From positions 1 to 21,228 of the IMG/VR virus record IMGVR_UViG_3300035070_001788: a stretch of DNA of 21,228 bases. One strand, 5' to 3'. A program made the translations under genes and the position numbers. Under the pieces are notes generated by a model that worked only from the letters and a program-made list of their open reading frames with translations, was not told the DNA's origin and ran no database searches. The number at the start of each line of letters is the position of its first letter. The first letter of the stretch is position 1. Below are positions 7,204-14,329 of this stretch, piece by piece. This DNA is from a virus.

Positions 7204-8199
7204 TTATGCCTCCTTCGTGATTTTTAATTGTTTCGCATACTCTTCTAATGGCACTCCTAATTTTTTAGCAATTGCTACCTGAGATGAAGTGAGTCTCACT
7301 GTGTTGCGACCTGGTTTTACGCTCCGCGTAGCTGATGCTACAGTTTGAGTAGGTTTAGTCGTTTCCTTTGGTTCAGTATTACCAAATTTGTGGGGGAAGT
7401 CAAGTCTCATCCTCTTATCTACCTCAGCATAATATTCATCAGTAGAAGGATCAAACCCTTCTTCTTTAGTTAGTTTTTCATGTAAATCAAACGCAGTATA
7501 CGTCATTGCACTATCTTGACCAAACCAAGAATTCTTTTCAGCCCATTCTTCGGCTCTTGGATCTGGTGCTGCTTGTTGAGGTGCTACTGCTTGATCTAAT
7601 GATTTAACAGGTTCTTTAATCTGTTTCATTTCAGCTGCCGCTCGTTGCTTCATTCCAGCAACTCGTGCCTCTTCAACACCCAGTCTTGCTATTTCTTTTT
7701 GTGCATCAACTTCAGTTTTAATATCTCCAGCTTCTCTTGCAGCAACTAATTTTGCTTGCGCTGCCTGTAGGCCAGATATAACTTTACCTTCCATTGCATT
7801 TACATAACTAGGTTCTAAATTAGATACTTTTGTTTTTAATTTAGAATGTTCGTCTTGAACACCTTTAGCGTATTCTAAAGCAGCTTCTCTTTGTCTTTCT
7901 GCTTCACGCCATTTTTTAGTTAACTTAGCAATTCTTTTTTGAACGCCTTCACTATATTGTTCTAGTTCTTCTTCTTTTTTAGGTTCCTCTTTAACTTGTT
8001 CTTTGTCGTCCTTGTTATCTCGAACATCAGGCTTGACATCAAGTTTTTCAGGTGTGTCATCGGACTTATTATCGTCTTTAACATTTTCATTTTCGACCTC
8101 TACTTTCGTTTCTTTTGGTTCTTCTAATTGAACATCAACATCAGGACCTGATGTATCAATATCAACTAGCTCTTGTTTGTTTTCTTCTACGTCTGGCAT
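7204..8199 (-). CDS. Capsid scaffolding protein
   Basis: A 331-residue protein with typical scaffold architecture. Residues 1-85 are extremely charged and low-complexity (Asp, Glu, Lys). About 85-200 is a long coiled coil (EGVQKRIAKLTKKWREAERQ onward, then KLVAAREAGDIKTEVDAQKE). A Pro/Gln-rich hinge follows near 205, and the C-terminus is basic (SVKPGRNTVRLTSSQVAIAK, with KKLGVPLEEYAKQL). A basic C-terminal helix is what P22-like scaffolds use to bind capsid protein. There are no cysteines. AAGGAGAT lies upstream of the ATG. Placed four genes before the capsid gene, as expected. I see no protease domain; prohead maturation may rely on scaffold exit without cleavage. Confidence 0.8.
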   Translation of the reverse strand: MPDVEENKQELVDIDTSGPDVDVQLEEPKETKVEVENENVKDDNKSDDTPEKLDVKPDVRDNKDDKEQVKEEPKKEEELEQYSEGVQKRIAKLTKKWREAERQREAALEYAKGVQDEHSKLKTKVSNLEPSYVNAMEGKVISGLQAAQAKLVAAREAGDIKTEVDAQKEIARLGVEEARVAGMKQRAAAEMKQIKEPVKSLDQAVAPQQAAPDPRAEEWAEKNSWFGQDSAMTYTAFDLHEKLTKEEGFDPSTDEYYAEVDKRMRLDFPHKFGNTEPKETTKPTQTVASATRSVKPGRNTVRLTSSQVAIAKKLGVPLEEYAKQLKITKEA

Positions 8200-8216
8200 A
8201 GTTATCTCCTTCTATG

Positions 8217-8678
8217 TTATATATTATGCAACACTGCTTCAGGATCATCTATAGTTCCTAAAACCTCATCGTCGTTTAATAGACGGACTTCACCGCCTTC
8301 AATTGGTAGTCTTGATCCTGCATATCTTGCAAAAATTACCCAATCACCCTTTTTACACCAAGGACCTGTTGGAAATTTTTCCTTATCATAATATGCTAAG
8401 GGTCCAACTTTTAAAACGTAGCCACAGTTTGTAGCAATACGTAATTTTTCTAATGATTCTTGTGCAATAATTATTCCACCTTTAGTTTTCTCTTTCGGTG
8501 TAAAAGGTAAAACTAAAAGTCGCCAGCCACTAGGGTCGGGCAGTTGTTCTTTTTGTTTTTGTATATTGTCTGGATTCAAAGGTTCTGGTTCTGCCTTTGC
8601 TTCTTTGTCATATTTTTCTTGAAGTGCCAATTTAATTTTTGGGACTTCCTTTGATGTCGATAACGTTTCCTTGTTCAT
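8217..8678 (-). CDS. Phage-encoded GroES-like co-chaperonin
   Basis: A 153-residue protein. The first 45 residues are a charged, probably disordered extension (KLALQEKYDKEAKAEPEPLN). The GroES core begins at about residue 50 with GWRLLVLPFT. The mobile loop TPKEKTKGGIIIAQES (60-75) carries the GG plus Ile-Ile-Ile that GroEL-binding loops use. It continues through GYVLKVGPLAYYDKEKFPTG and CKKGDWVIFARYAGSRL (typical of cpn10) to the end VLGTIDDPEAVL. It likely forms a ring that caps the host GroEL to fold capsid protein, as T4 gp31 does; no GroEL gene is in the window. AAGGAG precedes the ATG; the start lies inside the preceding gene by 47 bases. Confidence 0.85.
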   Translation of the reverse strand: MNKETLSTSKEVPKIKLALQEKYDKEAKAEPEPLNPDNIQKQKEQLPDPSGWRLLVLPFTPKEKTKGGIIIAQESLEKLRIATNCGYVLKVGPLAYYDKEKFPTGPWCKKGDWVIFARYAGSRLPIEGGEVRLLNDDEVLGTIDDPEAVLHNI

Positions 8679-8871
8679 CTTTTTGCTCCTTTTCTTCTAG
8701 CAGGTTAGAGATTTCCTGTAATAGATATTGATATGTTCTTGCTTGTCCTAACATATACTGATATTTTTCCATATTGTCAACACCACCGCTAATCATGGCA
8801 TCACCAACTCTTTGTAAGCTATCTCGCATCATTTTTTGTATTTTAGCTACAACTACTAACGGATCCATCAT
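8632..8871 (-). CDS. Small helical protein upstream of GroES, unknown
   Basis: A 79-residue, mostly helical protein (MMDPLVVVAKIQKMMRDSLQ, then GQARTYQYLLQEISNLLEEK) with a charged tail. Its start overlaps the previous stop by three bases (ATGA), and a second ATG follows immediately, so the true start could be one codon later. It has no ribosome site of its own that I can see, so translation is probably coupled. No motif of known function. Small helical proteins at this place, between basic virion peptides and GroES, could be assembly cofactors. The 3' end is overlapped by 47 bases by GroES. Confidence 0.65.
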   Translation of the reverse strand: MMDPLVVVAKIQKMMRDSLQRVGDAMISGGVDNMEKYQYMLGQARTYQYLLQEISNLLEEKEQKDEQGNVIDIKGSPKN

Positions 8872-9068
8872 AATTTAAACTCCTCTAATGTTTTTAGTTT
8901 TTCTTCTGCAGTTGCAATTTTTTCAATTAATTTATCTACTTCATCTATGTGTTGAGGATGTTCTCCTATACCAACACTATTCTCTAAATAGATTTTAAGA
9001 GTTGCGTCTGCTTCAGATATTTGTGCGTTGTATCTATCTTCCAGTGCCTGTATTATTGCGTCTCGCAT
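8868..9068 (-). CDS. Small acidic coiled-coil protein, unknown
   Basis: A 66-residue protein. I chose the ATG at 9068 because AAGGAGA lies about 9 bases upstream; a longer in-frame start at 9146 lacks one and would lie deep within the preceding gene. Sequence MRDAIIQALEDRYNAQISEA continues into a helix ending in LIEKIATAEEKLKTLEEFKL. It is heptad-like and acidic, a sharp change after the basic neighbours upstream. It overlaps the previous gene by 35 bases and the next by 3 bases. Function not recognised. Confidence 0.65.
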   Translation of the reverse strand: MRDAIIQALEDRYNAQISEADATLKIYLENSVGIGEHPQHIDEVDKLIEKIATAEEKLKTLEEFKL

Positions 9069-9330
9069 TTCTAATTGTCTCCTTACCTTTCTTAAAAATT
9101 GCAGCGACTTTTGATTTACCCATAACCTTGGCACGCTGTTCTCCAACAGTTAATATTTGAATTTTTCTAGCAAATGGTTTGTTAACACGTTTTACTTTTG
9201 CAACCGTAGCACTTGCATCTGCAGGTGTTGCAAATTTTATACCGACAGTATCTTTAGGATTCTCGTCTGTATATAACCGTCTTCCAGAACCTTTAGGTTT
9301 TTTTCCCGTTCCCTTTTTTGGATCCGCCAT
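9034..9330 (-). CDS. Basic protein of the virion-peptide cluster
   Basis: A 98-residue Lys/Arg-rich protein. It opens DPKKGTGKKPKGSGRRLYTD, has a more ordered middle (VGIKFATPADASATVAKVKR, about 29-48), then ARKIQILTVGEQRAKVMGKS and a basic RNARRNNTGTGR end. AAGGAAAT precedes the ATG. Its head is overlapped by the C-terminal codons of a 47-aa gene (9293-9436) in another frame, and its tail by the next gene. High charge suggests nucleic-acid binding. A packaged or internal virion protein is possible; I cannot name a family. Confidence 0.65.
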   Translation of the reverse strand: MADPKKGTGKKPKGSGRRLYTDENPKDTVGIKFATPADASATVAKVKRVNKPFARKIQILTVGEQRAKVMGKSKVAAIFKKGKETIRNARRNNTGTGR

Positions 9331-9436
9331 AAGACTTCATTTCCTTTATATGTTTTTTAATTATGTTTGATTGTTTTTTATGTAACTTAGAAGCATTACC
9401 TAAAGCTTTTGCTACCTTATTTAGTTTTTTTACCAT
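9293..9436 (-). CDS. Very small basic protein (47 aa), overlapping gene
   Basis: A 47-codon frame beginning MVKKLNKVAKALGNASKLHK, then a mixed-charge helix ending in a Gly/Lys tail (YGGSKKGNGKKT). The ATG at 9436 directly follows the previous stop (TAAATG). The C-terminal 38 bases run under the start of the 98-aa gene in a different frame. The amphipathic helix and lysine richness match the neighbours. Without it, 106 bases between its neighbours would be empty in an otherwise gap-free cluster. The start has no strong ribosome site, so coupling is assumed. Confidence 0.5.
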   Translation of the reverse strand: MVKKLNKVAKALGNASKLHKKQSNIIKKHIKEMKSYGGSKKGNGKKT

Positions 9437-9718
9437 TTAACATTTCCATCTTCTGCGAGCCTGTCTTAGTCTTGAATTAGGATCTTTCGCAGCTTTTGGA
9501 AACTTTTTCATTTGTCCTGCGCTACGTGCGCAATACGACTTACGTCGATTTGCAGCTTTAGATCCTGGTTTGACTTTGCCAGTGACCGCTGTTTTTAATT
9601 TAGAGCCGGGATTTTTTCTTCTATAGGCAGCAACACCAGCTCGCGTCATGCCTGCTCCAGATTTTGTAGATCTGAAATTCTTTTTGTTTCTCGCTGGCAT
9701 GTTATCTTGTTTTCTCAT
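9437..9718 (-). CDS. Basic Arg/Lys-rich protein of a conserved viral family (DUF6321-like)
   Basis: A 93-residue protein. The core SGAGMTRAGVAAYRRKNPGS (about 21-40) is followed by KLKTAVTGKVKPGSKAANRR, KSYCARSAGQMK and the end DPNSRLRQARRRWKC. I recognise this conserved core and RRWKC end from cyanophages and large algal viruses, and believe it corresponds to DUF6321; the accession is from memory. Two cysteines flank the basic region. The start TAATG overlaps the previous stop; an internal ATG at 9700 (MPARNKKNF) is an alternative start. Biochemical role unknown; a DNA-condensing internal protein is one idea. Confidence 0.75.
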   Translation of the reverse strand: MRKQDNMPARNKKNFRSTKSGAGMTRAGVAAYRRKNPGSKLKTAVTGKVKPGSKAANRRKSYCARSAGQMKKFPKAAKDPNSRLRQARRRWKC

Positions 9719-10083
9719 TATATCATGCCTTTGTAATATTTTTTTAAACTTGGATTACCAATTGTTTTTCCATCTACATCTAATTTTATAAAGCTACCTA
9801 TGTAACCACCATTCGCTGCTTTTTTTCTTTTTGCAAATGTTGCAACATTTGTTGGTTTACCACCAACACCTTGAGCTACAGATCTTTTTCTAGAAACAGC
9901 AGATTTTCTTTGTCCTTCTGACATAGATCTAGCTTTAGCTAGTGGAACACATTTTGGATATTTACGTTTTGAATCTGTTTTTTGTTTTGAACGGCCACAT
10001 TTTGAAAAAGAACCATCTTTCTTTTTACTTCCAATGTCGACCCATTTTTGTTTGAACCATTTATCTAAACCGTTCTTAGCCAT
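9718..10083 (-). CDS. Basic protein of a conserved viral family (DUF5872-like)
   Basis: A 121-residue protein with WFKQKWVDIGSKKKDGSFSK (about 8-27), then CGRSKQ, KRKYPKCVPLAKARSMSEGQ and SVAQGVGGKPTNVATFAKRK. The combination WVDIG...CGR...YPKCVP...GGKPT occurs, as I recall, in many marine phages and giant viruses, probably as DUF5872. Two conserved cysteines (in KCGR and PKCVP) could bind a metal or redox partner, but no full zinc motif is visible. The end (KKAANGGYIGSFIKLDVDGK) is less basic. AGGTAGG precedes the start; the stop overlaps the next start by one base. Confidence 0.75.
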   Translation of the reverse strand: MAKNGLDKWFKQKWVDIGSKKKDGSFSKCGRSKQKTDSKRKYPKCVPLAKARSMSEGQRKSAVSRKRSVAQGVGGKPTNVATFAKRKKAANGGYIGSFIKLDVDGKTIGNPSLKKYYKGMI

Positions 10084-10085
10084 GG

Positions 10086-10352
10086 TTACCTACCTGGTCT
10101 TCGTGCTTTACCAAAACCTTTTATTTGTATGCAAGAACCACCCATGCCAAAACCTTGTCTTTTTAATCTAGATGTTGCTTCCATTAATCCACCTTCAGCT
10201 TTTTTACCTCTAAAGTCTTTTCTCTTTACACCAGACGGATCTTTTATTTTACCAGCACAAATTTTAGAAGCGTATGCGTTAGCATATGCTGACGGATATA
10301 CTTTAAATTTTCTCTTCGCTGCTGATTTTCCTCTTGGACATAATTTAGTCAT
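10086..10352 (-). CDS. Basic protein with KVYPSAYANAYASKIC motif
   Basis: An 88-residue protein. The core motif LCPRGKSAAKRKFKVYPSAY is followed by ANAYASKICAGKIKD (to about residue 37) and RKDFRGKKAEGGLMEATSRL. The C-terminus is Gly-rich and basic. The F-K-V-Y-P-S-A-Y-A-N-x-Y-A core is widespread in viral proteins, from marine phages to algal viruses, mostly without function. Its ATG shares one base with the stop of the 48-aa gene (TAATG). Cysteines at about residues 5, 32 and 74 do not make a clear metal site. Grouping with two other widely conserved basic families suggests a shared virion task. Confidence 0.72.
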   Translation of the reverse strand: MTKLCPRGKSAAKRKFKVYPSAYANAYASKICAGKIKDPSGVKRKDFRGKKAEGGLMEATSRLKRQGFGMGGSCIQIKGFGKARRPGR

Positions 10353-10498
10353 TATGATCTCGCTGTTTGTTTCGCTCTTTTAAAGTTGGCTGCAGTTGGT
10401 GAACCTTTGGCTCCTCTTTTTCTCATCTTCTCGCCTGAGCCAGCTTTGATTCTAGCTTTTTTAGCGGCGATGTTTGCGTATAAGCCTCTACCAGCCAT
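10352..10498 (-). CDS. 48-aa basic protein, small hidden gene
   Basis: A 48-codon frame starting MAGRGLYANIAAKKARIKAG, then SGEKMRKRGAKGSPTAANFK and a short RAKQTARS end. It exactly fills the space between its neighbours, sharing one base with the previous stop and one base with the next start (TAATG on both sides). The M-G-R-G-L-Y-A-N-I start and K-x-G-A-K-G-S-P-T-A-x-x-F end are familiar from short proteins of marine phages. It would be missed by length-limited gene callers. Highly basic; probably part of the same set of structural or DNA-binding peptides. Confidence 0.75.
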   Translation of the reverse strand: MAGRGLYANIAAKKARIKAGSGEKMRKRGAKGSPTAANFKRAKQTARS

Positions 10499-10968
10499 TA
10501 TGCTCCTATAAACTTTTTAATTTTCTTAGAAGTTTTACCAGATAATTCTGGCATTTTTTTATTTGGTTTTTCACCTTTTAAAAGTGTTGAGAATTTTTTA
10601 CCTTTGTGTGTAAATTCTTTTTTACCAGATTTTCTAGCAAGTTTAAATGCTGCACCTTTGTCAGACAACTGTTTACTAGTATCTCCAACACGAGCTCTTT
10701 CTCTGTTAGACATTCTTTTTTGAGCTGCTTTAACTTCTGCTGCTGTCTTTGTAGAATACTCTAGTTTACCTTTTGTCTTATCATCTCTTGTAGATTTAAA
10801 AGTTTTTTTACCTTCTTTTTTAGCTTTACCAAATTGTTCACCAAAAGTTGGTGCAATTTTTTTTCTAACTTTACCAAAAAAAGATCTTACCTTTCCAGGT
10901 CTTTTTACTTCACCACCCATTTTGTATCCTTTAGGTGAAACTTGAGTATTGTATAAATTATTTGCCAT
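10498..10968 (-). CDS. Basic protein, MANN-type, with ARKxGKKxF element
   Basis: A 156-residue, lysine-rich protein (pI clearly high). The first 19 residues (MANNLYNTQVSPKGYKMGG) nearly repeat the start of the next-upstream protein at 10968-11336. The middle is charged and helical. Residues about 108-130 contain AFKLARKSGKKEFTHKGKKF, a short element I have seen in many phage structural proteins. It ends in PELSGKTSKKIKKFIGA. Stop and start overlaps (TAATG) couple it to both neighbours. Could be an internal, DNA-associated virion protein. No enzymatic motif. Confidence 0.7.
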   Translation of the reverse strand: MANNLYNTQVSPKGYKMGGEVKRPGKVRSFFGKVRKKIAPTFGEQFGKAKKEGKKTFKSTRDDKTKGKLEYSTKTAAEVKAAQKRMSNRERARVGDTSKQLSDKGAAFKLARKSGKKEFTHKGKKFSTLLKGEKPNKKMPELSGKTSKKIKKFIGA

Positions 10969-11336
10969 TATTTATCTCCTTTAAATTTTCTTGCTATTTT
11001 TTTACCTAAATTAATATATCCTTCAGCGCCACGTTTTAAATTTAAACCACTTCTATCAAAAGCTTTTTTATTAGTTGCTTTTTGTCCAGCTTGGTTTGCT
11101 TTAAATTGTTTTTTCTTAGTGTCTGAAACTACTCCTCCCTTTTTCATGAAGCCCATTTTGTTTCTGACTTTAGTTGGAAGTTTTGAAAGTCCTGGATTTT
11201 TTTCTTTATCAACAGGTTTTAAAGAACCATCTTTATACATAGGTCTCTTCATCATTCCGCCACCCATTTTACTTACTCTTCCACCCATCTTATAACCTTT
11301 AGGTGTTACTTGTTTATTGAATCTATTGTTTGCCAT
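10968..11336 (-). CDS. Basic protein, MANN-type paralogue
   Basis: A 122-residue protein beginning MANNRFNKQVTPKGYKMGGR. It is followed by a Gly/Met-rich stretch (KMGGGMMKRPMYKDGS, about 23-39) and long lysine-rich, mostly disordered sequence to the C-terminus. The first 19 residues match the following protein at about 14 positions, pointing to a duplicated N-terminal module on otherwise different proteins. TAATG couplings at both ends place it in a single translation unit. The module may be an anchor or sorting signal into the capsid; that is inference. Confidence 0.7.
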   Translation of the reverse strand: MANNRFNKQVTPKGYKMGGRVSKMGGGMMKRPMYKDGSLKPVDKEKNPGLSKLPTKVRNKMGFMKKGGVVSDTKKKQFKANQAGQKATNKKAFDRSGLNLKRGAEGYINLGKKIARKFKGDK

Positions 11337-11722
11337 TATTTTTTCCCTCCGTTTTTAAATATTTGTGTTCCTTTTATACCATAAATAGATGCCACGACAA
11401 GTATCCATAAATTTGTAAACCATTTGGGAAGCTCTGAGAACATCTCAAAGAACAATTTTACCTTGTCCATAGCTCCAGGATCGTCGCTTACGACTGCCCA
11501 GGCCAGAATTGCGATGGGCAAACTTAAAATTATTAAAACTGCCTCGTCCTTCCAGTCTGATTGTCTGGCTTCAAGTAGTTTTCCCTGGTAAGCTTCTTTT
11601 CCTTCGGCCATACGAGAGGCGTGCATCAATTGTGCGTCTGACATTGCCATTTTAGTCTTTTGTTTGTTAGCATAAATTTTTGATCCTGCCGAAACGGCTA
11701 GTTTTATTGCACTAAACCACAT
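11336..11722 (-). CDS. Small membrane protein, holin-like
   Basis: A 128-residue protein with AGGAGG ahead of the ATG, directly after the portal. The N-terminal amphipathic helix (residues 1-30, WFSAIKLAVSAGSKIYANK) leads to a hydrophilic region with SDWKDEAVL. Two hydrophobic segments follow: VLIILSLPIAILAWAVV (about 62-78) and WFTNLWILVVASIYGIKG (about 101-118). The W-K-D-E before the first membrane helix and the G-I-K-G end of the second match small phage proteins sometimes called holins. If it is a holin, it would form the inner-membrane lesion for lysis, but no endolysin is visible here. A membrane-active virion protein is the alternative. Confidence 0.65.
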   Translation of the reverse strand: MWFSAIKLAVSAGSKIYANKQKTKMAMSDAQLMHASRMAEGKEAYQGKLLEARQSDWKDEAVLIILSLPIAILAWAVVSDDPGAMDKVKLFFEMFSELPKWFTNLWILVVASIYGIKGTQIFKNGGKK

Positions 11723-11724
11723 AA

Positions 11725-14223
11725 TTAATTTCCTCCTCTAATAATTGACACTTGATCTGGCGCTTTATCACTAGATGGTAGTGTTTTACCTAAAATTGTT
11801 TTTTGAATTGACGTATCTGCACGTAATTCTGCTAGTTCTTCGTTCTGATCTAGTTTTTCTTCGACGTTTGCTTGGTTCATCATAGCTTTCATCTTGTCTA
11901 GGTTCATTTTCTCTTCACCTTCTTTTAATTTTCTAGCATTTTCCTTAGCTTGAAGGTCTAACTCTCTTGCTTTTAGTTTAGCAATAGGGTCATTACCAAA
12001 ATCACCAGTAATTTTCTTCTCTTCTTTAGCAAATTCTTCCATCATCTCTGCAATCAACACTGCTTTTCTTGATTCTATCTTCTGTTGTAGCATTTGCACT
12101 TGATTTTGTAGGTTAGGATTCTGCATCATGGCTTGTCTGTTCTGTAACATTGGTATCATTTGTTGTAACTGCATTAATTCATCTCTAAATTCTAATTCAA
12201 TTTGTTCTTGTCCCATTAAACTAATATGTTCTAGACAATTTTTTTCAATTGCAGCAGAAACTGCTGGTGCATTTTTTACCATGTTAGTTCCCATAAAGTT
12301 TAAGTGAGCAGTAATGTGTGCTCTGTGGTCCTGACCAGGAAATGCTTGAAAATTTTTTCCAGCTAACGCATCAATATGTTCTAACGCTGGATCTTTTGGT
12401 GTAGGTTGTGGTGGTTTAATTAATATTAAATCAATATCTTTTACCCCCAGTGCCTCATACATGTTTCGATACACTTCGTATTGATTATGTATTTGAGGGT
12501 TTGAGGCAGCCAGTTGCATTTCTGTTTGAGCTAAAGATATCCGTTGAGTCTGGCTAAAGATGTTTGGATCAGCAACTGGTAAGATGTCAACTCGGTCGTC
12601 AAAATCAGTTTGCTTGATTTGATTTTGTCCACCGATTACATCATAGGGGTAAACTGGAGGTAAGTATAATTTAAATACTCTAGCTAAAATTGTAAATTCT
12701 TTTTTCATTGCAGCGTACATTCTCTTGTGGATCGCAGACATTACTCTTGACCCTCTTTCCAACATAGCTACTGTCGTGCCCACTGCTGCTTGTTGGTTCC
12801 CGTCTCCTACCTGCAGATCGGCAATCGATGCAAATCGTTGCCCTGCTTGTACCACGACACCCATAAGTTGTAATAGAGTTTGAGATGGTTCTTTAAACGG
12901 TAACGTCATGAATGCATCTTTCAAGTTTCCACCTGGTGCATCAACATCTCTAAATTCTCCTGGCTGTATAGATTGCGCTTCATCTCTCATTTTGATGCCA
13001 CGCATTTTAAATCCTGCTGGTAAGTTTGATAATGTTCCTGCATCTAACAATTGTCTAAGGGCTGCAGTTGCTGTTCTTGATAATCCACCGATCATATGTG
13101 TTAAACCAAAACCATAAAAACCTAGTCCTGGTAAAAATTTGAAATGTACAAAGTAATTAATTTTGTTTTTCTGTGCGTCTCCTATTTCATAGTTTCGTCT
13201 GATAGATAAAACTTTTCTTGTGCCTTCTTCTACAGTTACAACGTATGGAATTTTTATTCCTGTTGGTTCACCGTCTTCTCCAGAATCTTCAAAGCCTTCA
13301 AGATCTAAATCAACATGACATTCTAAAAGTGTATACATTCTTTGGTCACGTCCTTTTGATGTTCCATCTAATTCTCTTTCTGCTTTTTCAGATTCAGACT
13401 CATTCATGTATGATGGATTAATTTCTATGTCTCTATAAAATCCACCGACTTGTTGTTTTCTTAATTCGTTTTCTGACATACGAACTTTGTGTATGATAGC
13501 TTCACAGTCATCTAATGATGTTGCAGTATAAGGTACAACAATATCATCTGCTGGTACAAATTTTGAAACTGCTCTTTGCATAATTTCATCGTAGTAAACT
13601 TTTTTAAATGCTGAACCTGCAAGTGGTAGGTAAAATAACATTTGATCAAACTCTGCTTCGTACTCTTTCATCTCTGACATGATTTGATAATTCATAAATT
13701 GTTTTACTCTTTGTGACTGAGCTTCTTTGTCAGGTGTAGGCATACCTATGATTTGAGTTCTAACAGGTCCTTCTGCCGGTAATAATTCTTTATACGCTAA
13801 TGCTTGAAACTGTGTAACAGCTTCAGCTAATACTGGATGCGTCGCGCCGCTCGCTCCTTTGAAAGGTTCTGTTCTGTCATCATAATTAAAACCTAATAAT
13901 TCTAATCCTTGTGTGTAACTTCTTTCCCAATCTTTTCTTGAAGATTTGTAATCCATGTAATTTTCACACATCTTACTTCCTAATGGATCCAATACATCGT
14001 CAGGTAATAGTTCAGCTAAGTTTGCAAAGTGTCCTTCGTCTTCTCCAGGACTTCCCGCTTTTGGATCAAAGTCAACATCAACACTACCGTCTTCGTTTTC
14101 TTGAACTTCAACCGGACCTTTTGTTTCCTGTTCTTGTTCTAACTCAACTTGTACATCTTCCTCACTCGGAATGTTAACTTCTTTTCTTACCTCGTTGGGT
14201 AAGGCCTTTTCTATCTCTGCCAT
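11725..14223 (-). CDS. Portal protein (P22-like podovirus type)
   Basis: An 832-residue protein, long for a portal but usual for P22-type. Residues 1-75 are acidic. The clip/stem region begins around SKMCENYMDYKSSRKDWERS (82-101). Later recognisable parts include YLPLAGSAFKKVYYDEIMQR (about 198), FVPADDIVVPYTATSLDDCE (about 222-241), GLGFYGFGLTHMIGGLSRTA and the helix-turn GTTVAMLERGSRVMSAIHKR (near 490), typical of the stem. The last 200 residues are a Gln/Glu/Lys coiled coil resembling the P22 barrel. It forms the dodecameric ring through which TerL pumps DNA. GGAG precedes the ATG. The 50 bases at its 5' end are shared with a small overlapping gene (14174-14329). Confidence 0.88.
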   Translation of the reverse strand: MAEIEKALPNEVRKEVNIPSEEDVQVELEQEQETKGPVEVQENEDGSVDVDFDPKAGSPGEDEGHFANLAELLPDDVLDPLGSKMCENYMDYKSSRKDWERSYTQGLELLGFNYDDRTEPFKGASGATHPVLAEAVTQFQALAYKELLPAEGPVRTQIIGMPTPDKEAQSQRVKQFMNYQIMSEMKEYEAEFDQMLFYLPLAGSAFKKVYYDEIMQRAVSKFVPADDIVVPYTATSLDDCEAIIHKVRMSENELRKQQVGGFYRDIEINPSYMNESESEKAERELDGTSKGRDQRMYTLLECHVDLDLEGFEDSGEDGEPTGIKIPYVVTVEEGTRKVLSIRRNYEIGDAQKNKINYFVHFKFLPGLGFYGFGLTHMIGGLSRTATAALRQLLDAGTLSNLPAGFKMRGIKMRDEAQSIQPGEFRDVDAPGGNLKDAFMTLPFKEPSQTLLQLMGVVVQAGQRFASIADLQVGDGNQQAAVGTTVAMLERGSRVMSAIHKRMYAAMKKEFTILARVFKLYLPPVYPYDVIGGQNQIKQTDFDDRVDILPVADPNIFSQTQRISLAQTEMQLAASNPQIHNQYEVYRNMYEALGVKDIDLILIKPPQPTPKDPALEHIDALAGKNFQAFPGQDHRAHITAHLNFMGTNMVKNAPAVSAAIEKNCLEHISLMGQEQIELEFRDELMQLQQMIPMLQNRQAMMQNPNLQNQVQMLQQKIESRKAVLIAEMMEEFAKEEKKITGDFGNDPIAKLKARELDLQAKENARKLKEGEEKMNLDKMKAMMNQANVEEKLDQNEELAELRADTSIQKTILGKTLPSSDKAPDQVSIIRGGN

Positions 14224-14329
14224 TTATTTTCTCCAGTTTGACTGTCTTAACAGTATTATATCCAATATTCAAGCCTTGTGGGTTAGGACCTGATTTAGGG
14301 GGTGGGCCAAATTTTTTGCCTTTAATCAC
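14174..14329 (-). CDS. 51-aa KGKKFGPPP-type peptide, GTG start, overlapping portal
   Basis: A 51-codon frame that starts with GTG overlapping the previous TAG by one base (TAGTG) and ends 50 bases inside the portal gene. It begins IKGKKFGPPPKSGPNPQGLN; the K-G-K-K-F-G-P-P-P-x-x-G-P-x-P-Q-G core is familiar to me from small proteins of marine phages at this position. It fills what would otherwise be a 105-base gap between neighbouring genes. The C-terminal part (RDRKGLTQRGKKRS) is basic. Function unknown. The non-ATG start and the overlap are the main reasons for caution. Confidence 0.55.
   Translation of the reverse strand: MIKGKKFGPPPKSGPNPQGLNIGYNTVKTVKLEKINGRDRKGLTQRGKKRS

Noticed and set aside
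8868-9146. The longer 92-codon version of the small acidic coiled-coil gene.
   Set aside because: The start at 9146 lacks a ribosome site and lies 113 bases inside the preceding gene; AAGGAGA points to 9068.
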